The notes below the pieces were generated by a model. It did not search any database. It saw nothing but the letters and a program-made list of their open reading frames with translations, and was not told where the DNA came from. A stretch of DNA of 64,000 nt. It comes from Clitopilus passeckerianus (Eukaryota; Basidiomycota; Agaricomycetes; Agaricales; Entolomataceae). The position numbers and the translations under genes were made by a program. Below are positions 47,401 through 58,895 of this stretch, piece after piece (position 1 is the first letter of the stretch; each line of letters opens with the position of its first letter). The stretch spans positions 248,001 to 312,000 of the forward strand of contig CALYLX010000127.1 in assembly GCA_944990035.1 (NCBI GenBank), read 5' to 3'.

Positions 47401-48535
47401 GCGCGGAGAGCTAGTGAATCGTCATTCATAGTACATTCACAGTACGTTTCTTGACGTTTTCTTCAAATTTACTCAGCTTAGCGCGCTCTATTAGATTGCT
47501 CAGTTTCACCGATATCATACATTTCAACTTGCTCTCTGAGGTCGCTCTCGTAAACCGCATACAACGGCTTCATCCATCGCCTTTGCGGCTCATCTCCTAC
47601 CGACATACCTTGTCAACGAACAGCTCTTACGAAGCTCCCAGCCGCCAGCAGGCTGCTGCATTCACCGATAGGTTGGTGGCATTCGAACCCCACCAAGTAT
47701 CAAGAGTACGGCGACAACCAACATAGCCCGTCCGGTCAAAGTCAGGAGATCTTAATTTCCTGTCCCTTGCAAGGTACTAGAGAATTGGCATTCACGGTAC
47801 GTTTCTCGATCTTTCTCTAAACCACCCCACTGAACTCACTCTCTAGATCTCTAATTTCTTCGCTCGCGCACCCGCATACAAGGACGTCATTCTTCTCCTC
47901 TTGCGACACCAATCTCCGACCCTCAATATTTGGGGATGGGACCGCCATTCTTCACCTACCGGTGGACTTCGAAAAAAATCAGAAAATCGGGCTCTGCATT
48001 CCCTAAACACCTCTTTCAAGATATGGCATGTCTATTTCCAAGCTCCGGATGCCAAACAACGCCTGCTTCAGCCACTGCCCCAGGTCGAGAACCTGACTGA
48101 TTGTGACGGAATATCAGCTGGTTACACAAGTTTTATAGATGCCGCATATATTAGTGGAGTATGTCCGGTTTTCTCGTGAGACTTGGAATTTCGTGCTAAT
48201 ATGCTACGTTCCAGGTGAAGCCAGATATGAATGATGTCGCTGCTAGCCATCCTCTTCATTTTCCTACCACCCCTCCCATACTCTGTTTCTTAAACGGGGC
48301 AAGTGTACCGGGATTGAGGCGAGCACAGATAATGTCGAGGAGTTGTGGTGCATGGAGAAGAAACCGGCGATCGTTTGAAGATAATCAAGGGCTATAGTTC
48401 CTCCTTTTCCTCCGTTGTTGAGACTCTGTAGACGAGTTCGTGTTAGACTTATAGTGGGATGTGCGTCGAGATTCTCAGTGACCGTCCACCCACAAACTCT
48501 GAGTATCCGAATGAACTGTTCGGTCTTCCTCCGAC
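44452..48535 (+). repeat. Spacer between G3 and G4: downstream module plus upstream module of G4
   Basis: Up to about 45.6 kb the sequence matches 55.6-56.2 kb and 33.9-34.9 kb, including TATTTTACATGTAC and GTAGTAGGTAGT stretches. From 45.6 to 48.5 kb it matches 23.7-26.15 kb: the GWRDSSVILEAYLLALSER frame end at 45816, exon MDEAAIVISTQ/GTGAGC at 46.67 kb, KLPPANSSSANPASAAK at 47.13 kb, and the TTCACGGTACGTTTC site at 47.79 kb. No complete gene. Confidence 0.5.
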
Positions 48536-48567
48536 GGGCGCTAAATGTCATGAATAATGCTGTGTCA
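48536..48567 (+). promoter_or_regulatory. Upstream element of G4 shared by NLR paralogues
   Basis: GGGCGCTAAATGT, then CATGAATAATGCTGTGTC, 176 bp before the G4 start. It differs from G2 by one base in the core. Confidence 0.45.
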
Positions 48568-48711
48568 ACATCTTCACTGGCGCTTCAACCTGGGCCTCGT
48601 GCTATAAGGGAGACGAGTAGGACGCTTGTCAATGTCATCCTGTGAACCATTCCTCTGGTCCGAGATCTGCTTCATTCTGTGCTCCCAATCTACCCAAAGA
48701 AACCCACCGGA

Positions 48712-51700
48712 ATGGATTCAGTCCAAACTACCGACCCAGAGCCTGCAAGGAGCGATGACAGACATCCAAAAAGGCGTCCAACCCTCCCCGTTCCTCCTTC
48801 GGTGGACCTCTCAATGCAGTCAAACACCACGGTAGCTGGGTGCGATGTGGTTATCAACATTGCAGCCGAAGTGCCTCACAGAGATCCTCCTATCGGTAGA
48901 CATGTCCGGCAATAAGTTTCTCGGCATATGGACTGACCTCATTGCCAGATACACGAACCCTTGCCAACTGGGTATCGCCTCTGAATCATCATAAGTTTCA
49001 TAAGGATATAGTGGAGAAGGTGATGAAAGGAACTGGCTCTTGGATCTTTGAACATCCAAAATATAAGGACTGGCTATCCAAGAAGACCAATATCCTGTGG
49101 GGAACGGGCATACGTGAGTTTATTTATCAGGTTGGAGAGAATTGAACGGAGTTTGATAATGAAATGCAGCGGGAGCAGGAAAAACATGTATAACGTGAGG
49201 AACCTGTCTTGGCCTTCATCAAGTTGTTCGAATACCCACTTCACATTCATACAGTTCCGTTGTTGTTGAACATCTCATCAGAGACAGACAAGCGACGGTG
49301 GTCTACATCTACTGCCAATACAATGATCAGTTATCTCCCCCCGATATCCTGGCCTGCATGCTCAAGCAGATGATTGAACGTTCCCCAGCAGTGGCCCAAT
49401 ACGTCTCGACATCTCTCTATAAAGACTGCCTCAGCACTGAAACCAAGCCCTCACATTCGGAGCTATTGACGGCGCTACGAGGAGCTGCCCAACTGTTTAC
49501 CGACCTCTTTCTGGTAGTGGATGCACTGGATGAACTTAGAGATGATATCCGACCTGAACTCATCAACAATCTCATATCGCTTCAACAACCACTTTTCTTC
49601 ACGTCCCGCACACTCTCAGACTTCCCGGACTTGAAGCAGCCCGACTTCACCATTCGAGCCCCTGATGATGATTTCCGCACGTATATATCGACCAAGATCG
49701 CATCGTTCCCGAAGTTGGAGCCTCTCCTTCGAGGGCCTGGCGTTCGGGATGATATTATCACCAAAATTTACGATCGATGCGATGGAATGTGAGTAAAAAA
49801 AATCTGTTCGGCGTGCATTGCAACTAGATCATTCGGCAGGTTTCTTCTGGCCGCTCTGCAGGTAGATGCGTTAGTATCAGCTGGCATCATTGATGCCAAA
49901 GGTCTGCGCAAAGCGGTAGAGCATCTCCCTACAACACTACATGCTCGATACGAGCTCACTCTAGAGCGAATTAGAGCTCAAAATGAGCGGGAGCGGGATC
50001 TGGCCTGCAGGATGATTGCAATTATAACGCATGCCACCCGTATTCTCCAAGTTGATGAGCTTCTCGACGCCCTAACGATTGATATCGAGGCGGCCTCTGT
50101 CGAGGAGGAGCATCGTACAGCGGAAGAGACCCTGACTGGCGTTTGTAATGGGTTGGTGACAATTGAGAAGGAAAAACGAACGGTCCAGTTGATCCGTATG
50201 TCATCGTCATGATCATTTCTTTCCAAACTAATCATTTACTTGATCAGACTATACGGCGCAAGAATTCTTCAAAGGGCGAAAGGATACACCAGTATTCAGC
50301 GATCCACATAGGTTCATCGCAGATGCTTCTGCGATATACTTGATTCATGCGGATATTAAACCCGGCAGCATTGGTTCCGAAGGAGACCTTCAAAAAACCA
50401 AGGCTTCCTACCCCTTTTTATACTACGTCTGCTCCAATCTGGGTCATCACACGTACCATGCAAGTGAAAGTGGCAAAGACCCAGTCCCTGAGCATGTGGG
50501 TCAGCTTTTCCGGAAGCGACCAAACGCATCGTTGCCACTCACTGGCCTGGGGAACTACATCGATCACGGGCAGGCAATTCATTTTGCGTCGCTATATGGC
50601 CTGGAATCCCTATTCGAGGAAACGCATGACGGCCTGGATCAGATGTCGGCGCTTGATTGTTCGACGTTGTTCTTTGCATGCCTTGGCGGTCATGCAGCGC
50701 TCGTGGATCGGATTACGAAGAGATTAGGAGTCCGCCTGCAGATTGGCCGTCCAACAAAATTTGGAGCCACTCCTCTTCATGCCGCATGCCGAAGTGGAAA
50801 GCGAGACATTGTACAACTGTTGTTACCAATGCTCGGCCAGCACGGCGGTTTTCCGGCGGGCGTAGGCGTTCAACGGCTCATTGAACAGACGAATGTGAAT
50901 ATCAACGCCAAGATGTTGGATGGACAAACGGCCCTTCATCTAGCATCGCAAGATGGATATAAACCAGTGGTTGAAGCACTTCTCCGCCATGCAAGCGACG
51001 ATCGAGGACTCGGAAGAAACACTGATCTATGGAGACCATTACATTCATCCTCCTTTAGAGGTTGCTGGACGGTATTCCAACTGCATCGGGGCCTTCCTTA
51101 CATTGAACTCAATGCCAAAAACAAGGATGGGCAAACGCCACTTTACATGGCGGCCCGCAATGGGCACGAGCCAGTTGTTCAATTGCTCCTGAACACCACG
51201 GAAATCGACGTCAATGCGAGAGGCAACAACGGCTGGACACCGCTCCACCAAGCTGCCTCAAAAGGGCACGAGTCAGTTGCTCAACTGCTCCTGAACTCCA
51301 CCGGCATCGAGGTCAATCCAAAGACCAACAGCGGATGGACACCACTTCACCTTGCAGCCTTGAAAGGGCACGAGTCGGTTGCTCAACTGCTCCTGAACTC
51401 CACCGGCATCGAGGTCAATCCAAAGAGCAACAGCGGATGGACACCACTTCACAAAGCAGCCCAGGAAGGGCACGAGTCGGTCGCTCAACTGCTCCTGAAC
51501 TCCACCGGCATCGAGGTGAATGCAAGAGAGGAAGATGGATGGACACCACTTTACCTTGCAGCCTCGAAAGGGCACGAGTCGGTCGCTCAACTGCTCCTGA
51601 ACTCCACCGGCATCGAGGTGAATGCAAGAGGGGAAGATGGATGGACACCACTTCACCTTGCAGCCTCGAAAGGGCACGAGTCGGTCGCTCAACTGCTCCT

Positions 51701-52676
51701 GAACTCCACCGGCATCGAGGTCAATCCAAAGAGCAACAGCGGATGGACACCACTTCACCTTGCAGCCTCGAAAGGGCACGAGTCGGTTGCTCAACTGCTC
51801 CTGAACTCCACCGGCATCGAGGTCAATCCAAAGAGCAACAGCGGATGGACACCACTTCACAAAGCAGCCCAGGAAGGGCACGAGTCGGTCGCTTAACTGC
51901 TCCTGAACTCCACCGGCATCGAGGTGAATGCAAGAGAGGAAGATGGATGGACACCACTTCACCTTGCAGCCTCGAAAGGGCACGAGTCGGTCGCTCAACT
52001 GCTCCTGAACTCCACCGGCATCGAGGTCAATCCAAAGAGCAACAGCGGATGGACACCACTTCACAAAGCAGCCCAGGAAGGGCACGAGTCGGTTGCTCAA
52101 CTGCTCCTGAACTCCACCGGCATCGAGGTCAATCCAAAGAGCAACAGCGGATGGACACCACTTCACCTTGCAGCCTCGAAAGGGCACGAGTCGGTTGCTC
52201 AACTGCTCCTGAACTCCACCGGCATCGAGGTCAATCCAAAGACCAACAGAGGATCGACACCACTTCACAAAGCAGCCCAGGAAGGGCACGAGTCGGTCGT
52301 TCAATTACTCTTGAACTCTACCGGCACAGAGCTCAATGCAATAGGAGAAGGTGGATGGACGCCGCTACATGGTGCAGCCCTGCGTGGGCATGAATCGGTC
52401 GTTCAATTGCTTCTCAACTCCGCCAACATAGAGGTCAATGCAAAGAGCAAAACGGGATGGACACCACTTTACCTTGCAGCTGAAAACAGGCACGAAGGGG
52501 TCATCCAATTGCTCTTAGCTGTCAATGGCATTGAAGCCCGTGTCCGAGGCCAATCACCTTGGGATAACCCTCCTCTCGAAGTAGTCAGGTCGAAAAGCGG
52601 GCATCATTCCGTCACATTCTTCAGCCAACTACCAGAGTTCCCCGGCGTGGATTCAGATGATTCAAGTATGGCTTAA
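48712..52676 (+). CDS. NACHT-ankyrin NLR-like gene G4 with an internal TAA in the repeat array
   Basis: Exons 48712-48895, 48949-49113, 49170-49194, 49255-49788, 49840-50195 and 50248 onward. NACHT features are as in G2: PGAGKTCIT, LVVDALDEL, and a near-identical sequence through the winged-helix region. The frame stops at TAA 51894-51896 after 970 residues, within the eighth ankyrin unit, then runs on to 52676 with about six more units and the G3-type tail (SQLPEFPGVDSDDSSMA). Sister units have CAA (Gln) at this place, so one C-to-T change made the stop. The shortened product would keep NACHT and about seven repeats and might still work. Full frame length without the stop would be 1230 residues. 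The 5' half resembles G2 and the 3' half G3. Confidence 0.85.
51121..52540 (+). repeat. Ankyrin-coding tandem array of G4, about 14 units of 102 bp
   Basis: The most homogeneous array. Interior units are nearly identical DNA and fall into three alternating types distinguished by LHLAASKG, LHKAAQEG and the AREEDG/KSNSG linkers; one two-unit block recurs at about 51.72-51.90 and 52.02-52.20 kb. Because the period is a multiple of three and lacks stops, a minus-strand frame (52304-51273) and another plus frame (51335-52393) are also open; these are by-products. Confidence 0.88.
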
Positions 52677-53165
52677 TCACTATCGGGACTGTTTTCCACC
52701 ATGTGTTCGTGGTCTATGCCTATACCTTTCCAAGCAGACACACCTATACTACTTTAAACATTCATGTTATTGACTACATATAACTGACTCCTACACACTC
52801 TCGCTGTCTCATATCACTCACACATTTTCTTATATACAACAATTACAATGATTCGAACCATTAACGACGGTCGATAGCAGAATACTAGTACGAGCCTGGC
52901 ACAGTCGGGCGTAAACCTCTCGCGGATCGCGTACTCCCTAACAATGCAATGGCGGCCATGGGCAAGTATGATGTAGATGTACACTGATTCTCCGTCTGCA
53001 GTTATCGTAACATATGGATGTTCGTGTAGGAGGCCAGGAAGACATAGTATTGCGTGCTAAGCTGTTGATGTAAGACCTATATTACAAAAAGGCCCGTAGC
53101 TTGAACGGAACAAGCAGCAGTGTCTCTAGAACTATAGATAGAAGGCACCTACCACGCCAAGAGTA
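52677..53165. other. 3' flank of G4
   Basis: Matches the 3' flank of G3 (41.93-42.37 kb) closely, including the CAGAATACT and TTCTCCGTCTGCAGTTATCG stretches. No gene is seen. Confidence 0.5.
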
Positions 53166-53708
53166 TCATAGGCATAAACAAGCTCCCATCAACCTTCCTA
53201 CTCGCAAGATCACCCAACTCCGAATGAACAGGGAAATTGCCTTCTTCTTTTCCGTCCTTGACAGCACCTCGTAGCGACTCTCCTGCCCTCTCAGGACAAA
53301 TTGACAGGATTTTGGATGGCGCGGGGGAGGGGTGAATGAGATGGCTTCCTCAATGGCTTCGTAAGAGCACTGGCATCCCTGATACGCTTGTGCCGTGGGG
53401 TCCCCTGAACGCACAAAGAGCAGGTGGCTGAGGTTGGGAAATCTTGAAGAATCGTGTTACGGTTAAAAGAGTGTTCCCGGGGAGAGCTCCAGAGATCCGT
53501 TACGCAAATGGCCAAATAGCGACAAAGTGGGGAATAATGGTATCTGATAGGCCATGGGATAAACAGTCGACCTGAAAACAGGTGTTACTCGCAGAGGTAA
53601 CCTTTCGAGATGCAAAGGGACGTACAGTATCGATGAATACCTTGCATAGGTGTCAGGTATGGTTCTGGAGGGTTTGACGCTGTAAAACTGGGCGACGTAT
53701 ATCACCAT
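53166..53708 (-). CDS. Conserved minus-strand ORF downstream of G4, unidentified
   Basis: The last 82 codons (53414-53166) carry CSYEAIEEA, PPPRHPKSCQFVLRGQESRY, SRTEKKKAISLFIRSWVILR and GRLMGACLCL in one frame. They correspond to the frameshifted copy at 42369-42599. Upstream frames (53515-53291, 53708-53463) may be earlier exons, but splice sites are not evident. The gene would be convergent to G4. No motif is known to me; it may be a fragment. Confidence 0.35.
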
Positions 53709-54199
53709 CCCGGTTCTAATTGGAATTTACTGCACAAAGCCTTGTCAGTATTGCATGTAGGTTGACTCTGGCGCCCATAAAACCTTGCTACTGACTTCCA
53801 ACTTATCCGCTGGAGGGTGTACCTAGCCTTGATCGAGTCGGTACGTTCTGGCGGGCAGCCCAAGTTGAACCACATTAACCTTCCTTAACACCTGGTGATA
53901 GGAAACCGATGTCCCAAATAGTCTTCAAGAGCAAAGAAAATTGCTGGCCCATCGTACAGAAACCGACTTTCGTGTGCAAATATCTGGATCCATATCACAC
54001 TGTGTCTACATAAGAATTTAGGATCAATACGGAGACATTTCAATACGAACTAACCTGCGTCGACATCATAAGTAGATAGCCCTGGTTTGTCTGGTATCTT
54101 GTACCGTTGTGTTTCTGCTGCTTTTCATAGTGGTGGTCTATTTGCCTCCGGCCTGGCGGGACATCGTCATTCACGAGTAAATCTGATCCAAGGGTGCCT

Positions 54200-55620
54200 G
54201 TTCATGAGTCATGACACGTTAGCCTTGAGGCTGATTGAGGACGAGGGAACAATGTCTGACCAGGGAGGTGAAGTCATCCAAGACCGTTCATGCATGGAGG
54301 ATGAGCAAGCTGTTTGTTCTGCAGCGACGTTTTAGTCTGGGGCCGATTTTAAATACATTCATAGGCTGCCGTAGACAACATACATATCTCAGAGCTGCCT
54401 CAGCATGTCTATCCGGCGGATTAACGTTCTAAGTCGCCATCGCTGGATATCACGGTTTGGAGCCAAAAGAGCTAGGGGGCGTTGCTGACATTGACCTGAG
54501 AGATTGAAATTGGGCAGACAAAGAATACGCAGTTTCAGTCTCGAATAGGTCCCATGCTCAAGCGCTAGAGAAAGCAGAGAATCCAGAGGGAGCAGTGGGC
54601 ACCAGACGAAACATGATGGTTTTGACCCAAGGAGGAGGTGTGGCTGTGATCGATGCGATTTGAGTTTCTTCGACCTCAACTCCCATGCCTAGCAAGATGC
54701 CCAGTGTCTTCCAAGCGCCAACGACAGGCTCAGCCTAAAGTCAAACAGCCCGCATCTAATGCGCCATCTACAATAACGTTCCGCCTGCCCAGTTCCCAGT
54801 AGTCGAAGATCTGTTGACAGTCCGACGTGAGCCTCCGTTTTTTTTCCACCCTAGCATGTTGGAAGACTCACGGACGCGTCATTTTTAAGTAGGATAATTG
54901 GTCTTTACTTTCAACGAGTCTGCTGCTGAGCAGGCAGATCCGAAAACTCGCATGGACGCGACGACGAGTCTGGTCAATCAAGCCAAGAAATGACCTGGAA
55001 TGGTATGCCTGAGACGGTTCGGTATCATCCTTGACGACAACAGAGAAGGGATTTGGCTTGGTGCGTTCTTTCTTGCTTGTGCTACGCAAACTAGGTTGCT
55101 AATACCTTTTCGCTAGGCTGCAGCGAACTCTTCTTACGATCTACTCGGTCTTGTGCCTCAACACAGGCAAACCTTACTCGACAGCAGGATCGTCATCATG
55201 CAAGAATCGTCAAGAACGAATCTATGTAGCGGATCCTATTACTACAGGCAGTCTCGCGCAGACTTTTCCCACCATGTGTTATTGGTTTAGTATCCAATCA
55301 CGTTGGACGAAAGCAACTCATATTAAGCCATGCATTCCAGATATTTATCAGGAGGATTGTATGGCCTGACTATCAGGCCCCCGTTTCTATGACCTTACGA
55401 GTGATGTTTGCGAACGTTCCCGAGTGAAAGTATGTACAGACTCAATTACTTTGACGGGAGGAGGCTCATTAGTTGGCGCAGACGTTCACCCACGTGTGGA
55501 GCCGCTGGATGAAAGTCGTTATGGGGTTGAAGAAAGTTATAGTTTCATCAACATCAAGAATCAAATACTCTACGAGCCAATGTTGGGAAATAGCAGTTTT
55601 CCTCTCATTCCCCAATAAAT
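54200..55620 (+). pseudogene. Plus-strand gene remnant, G4-side copy
   Basis: The counterpart of 43.44-44.45 kb. It reads SCKNRQERIYVADPITTGSL at 55.19-55.25 kb, and YDLTSDVCERSRVKVCTDSI then TLTGGGSLVGADVHP at 55.39-55.49 kb. Just before the latter, a Trp codon of the other copy is TGA here (DCMA-stop-LSG), so this copy is broken. Confidence 0.4.
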
Positions 55621-57150
55621 ACCGCCTTCCGCCCCATGAAAACTCCATATCAGCCTTCTCGACCTTCAAATCTGTTGCATCATCCGTATGGCCGCTTGAG
55701 CTATCTCAGGGGCTCATACCCCCCACCCCCGATGGTCTCTTGGACTAAATCTGGTCGAACCTCTCCGAAGTCCCCCAGCCCAACTCTTCGGATTCCGAAA
55801 CAGTGCTCAGCGCCATTATGGTCTCCACATTTAGCCTCCCACCCCTCTGGAGGTATTGGGTCCGTTTTCCCTATACAAAATGTTGTAGCCTCTCGGTCGG
55901 CGAAGAGCGTACTTCTCCCAAAGGAGATTCATGGCACGAGCTGGGAATACGCTCCTCCCCGCGTGGGGGAACCGGTGGGATTCAGGGAGACGGACTCGGG
56001 ATATTGGAGATGAGGGTGCAGCAGTATAATTCGGCTAGTAATGTTTTACGTGAACATGCGTAGAATTGGCAGTAAGACTGTACTGGGTAGTACTAGTCGT
56101 CGTTAATGTCATTTATACGACAGTATGTGTAACTTGAGAAAAAGGGTGATGGCGAAAGGCTGCCGTCCTAGGAGGTTGACGCTGAAGGGCCAGTGGTCGT
56201 CTAAGCCTCATAAACCGCCTAACCAGCCGAAATATTCGGCCAGTCTAGTATTTCTGCAAGTATGGCCATTAGCGCTGTCTGCAATTCTAGGATAGGAAAT
56301 GTACAAACCTCCTAGGCATCTTACGAGCCAACGCAACTGCATTCGCGGGTGCGGGGAGCTACCGACGAGGAAGAGCTTCAGGATACTGGTTTTCATCGTT
56401 GATAGCGGTACTAGCTCGTAGGAGAAGTGCCGGCCTGGGAGGCCTGAGATGGCCCTTCCAGGATTCAATCACGGTCTCTTGATACGTTTGTGCGGAGGAC
56501 ATTTGGAGCCGTAGGGAGCGGCTGACCGCTGACTTGAAGAGTCAGATTATGTGGTCAAGTTGATGGAGGGCACAGGGAGAGGATGACAGATCCAGAGACG
56601 AGGGAGGAAGAGGGCGGTGACATAATGGGAGGTTAGGTCTGCTTCCAAAGCTTTCATTTCGTTGAAGTCTACATCGTCGATAGCGGGATTCTATGGAATT
56701 GGGCACTATTCCTGGGCAGTTTTGTCAGCATTTCCTGCTGTGGTTGACATGAGTCTGGCGCATACACGAACCTCGTTGCTATCATGGGAGAAGCAAATTG
56801 GTCATTATTCTCCTTAACATTTAGCAGCCGTAGGTGTATTGACCAGTTCTCGGCAATTATGAATAAATCGAGGAGACTGGGGAGGTCGAATTATGACGTC
56901 ATGGAGTTTTTGGTCCAATGTGTATCCTTCGCTTGGTCACCCGGAAGCTTTTTGTTTCGACATTTTGGAGCGGACTGGCGGGAGAGATAGAGATACGAAT
57001 ATGCTTGAGATCTTGAGGGGTAGGAGGAGTTGCAAGGCCAGGTCCTCCAAAATATACAGCGACAAATAAATCACGTCTCTCAACCTCTCGATACTCGCCC
57101 AAGGGTCAAACGATGCTAACAAGCAGCAAGCAACTCTGGAATCCAAAAAT
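55621..57150. repeat. End of the G4 downstream spacer
   Basis: Up to 56.1 kb it matches 44.5-45.0 and 33.9-34.0 kb. At 57069-57043 the minus strand shows LFVAVYFGG, followed by PPTPQDLKHIRISI, the counterpart of the remnants at 12.7 and 20.3 kb. No intact gene. Confidence 0.4.
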
Positions 57151-58895
57151 CAGCAATCTTGGGAATAGGCCCGTTAGAAATGTCGACTATTCGAGGAACA
57201 ACAAGGAACGTTGGCTTCTGCTGACCGCTGCCGTGAGTACGGTCGAGGTTTGCTACCAGACTGGATGATTCTAGTCAAGGTACATAACTTTTCCTTTCCT
57301 TTGCTCGCTTTCTATTGATTTCCGCCTTCCCGATGCGCAGCAGACCTTGAAGCATCTTCCTTTTGCCTTGTCCTCCCGCTCGTAAACGAACGAACGAGAG
57401 AGGACGTTACTGATGACATTATTTCTAGATTCCTCTAAACTAAATCTCTGAGTTCAAATTCGCGACATGACTATGCTAGCCACAGTCAGCATGCAGGTTC
57501 AATTGTTTCTTCGACCTGGTCAAGGTAAGCCGTCTTCCTCTTCCTATGGGGGTGATAACCTGACCTCTTCGTTTCAGAGCCTTGAACTCCATCGTTACCC
57601 ACTGGTAGCCTCACAAGATGCATCCGTCAAGCTTCCAGAGCTTCAGCTGCGAACTGGAAGGCTTCCATGCAGGTGAGCCCACCTGGCCCCAATAACCATC
57701 ACTTCTATCGTACTTCTGCTCTTGAGCACCCTTTTTCACTCCTTCTCCGGCGCTTTCCTGCCATCTTATGTATTGGAAGTATGAACTGACCGCTTTCTTT
57801 TGCAGGTGCATCCTTGAACCCCTCCAAACTCCCGGACACATGTTGGTCTCAAACCCCGTGCTCGTATAGAGGAAATCAACACCATGACGAAGTCGCTGGT
57901 CAGGAGCCCGCACTCCGAGAACAGTATTCAAAGGAGCGTTACTCATGAAATGGTATGTTGCCTCGGTGTATGTGTCTATTCAAAGCACTCATCTCAATGC
58001 AACCACAGTGGGCTCTCTAGCTAAAAATCGACCGCAACTTGGCAAGAAGCTGCATCCTGCGAACTCAAGCTCTGTCGACTTGGCATCTGCAGTGAAAAGC
58101 CAGCCAGTTCATCTCGTGCCGACATACCTTGTCAATGCACAGCTGATTTGAATCCCAATCGCCAATAGGTTGCTGAGTCCGTATATGCGCCGAAACCTAC
58201 ATGCTCGGCGGCAGTAGAACCCTACCGAGTCTCATTTCAGCGTGCAGCTTATGCCTGTCCATTACAGGGTACTGGAGAGTTGTCATTCACGGTATGTTTT
58301 TTGATATTTCTGCCAAATTACCTGGTTTAATCCGTTGGGTAGATTGCTCGGTTTCTGGCTCCTGCAGCCGCATATAAGGACTTCACATATCACGCATCAG
58401 CTTTGCGACTGCGACCTTCGTTTTTCAGGAGGCTGTGACCGTCATTCCTTCTTCCCCGGGTGGAGCTGAGGTGGTATGATGCCGTTCATGGTTGACTTGC
58501 GTCATTCTAGTAGGCTGTGCTTCATTGACCATACATGAATACGGGTGTAATCTCGTCAGTCAACCGTGTTTGTATGTCGTCTGTCCTAGAAGAGTGTAGG
58601 GAAATGTAATCTAACCATTTGAGATAATTGGTGAAGATTTTTCTGAATCACTTCATTCGACATGCGGCGTAGTACACGTGCATTGATTGCTACGGGCACT
58701 GACGACAGCTTCTGCTCAATGCACCGAGTTTCCCTCACTGCTGTTTTTCAAGCCTTCTGCACTGACTGCGTGGACAGGAGAACTACGGATCTGGTCCTAA
58801 AGTGTTCAAACAAGGTAGTAGTCGATCTCTTAACCGGCAGATGTTTGGCACGAAGATGACCTCAGAGAGATACTAGTAGCATGTCTATTGCCAAC
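57151..58895 (+). repeat. Sixth spacer-repeat copy, cut by the retrotransposon
   Basis: Collinear with 20.3-22.66 kb: exon-like ATG segment ending CTTCCATGCAG/GTGAGC (57.67 kb), the YRGNQHHDEVAG frame, KKLHPANSSSVDLASA, TTCACGGTATGTTT (58.29 kb) and the CGTAGTACACGTGCATTGATTG segment (58.67 kb). Similarity ends at about 58.8 kb, just before the LTR. In the other copy this is followed by the small ankyrin gene, so an ankyrin gene may lie beyond the element. Confidence 0.55.

Noticed and set aside
51273..52304. 343-codon minus-strand open frame with repeated 'WIDLDAGGVQEQLS' units
   Set aside because: It is antisense to the G4 ankyrin array. A period of 102 bp without stops keeps several frames open; the same happens at 28790-29602 (G2) and 18091-18498 (G1).
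51335..52393. 352-codon plus-strand frame with 'LERARVGRSTAPELHRHRG' repeats
   Set aside because: Out-of-frame reading of the same G4 repeats with Arg/Ser-biased composition, not an independent protein.
51121..52540. CRISPR-like regular repeats
   Set aside because: The 102-bp units are contiguous coding ankyrin repeats without spacers, and the host is eukaryotic.
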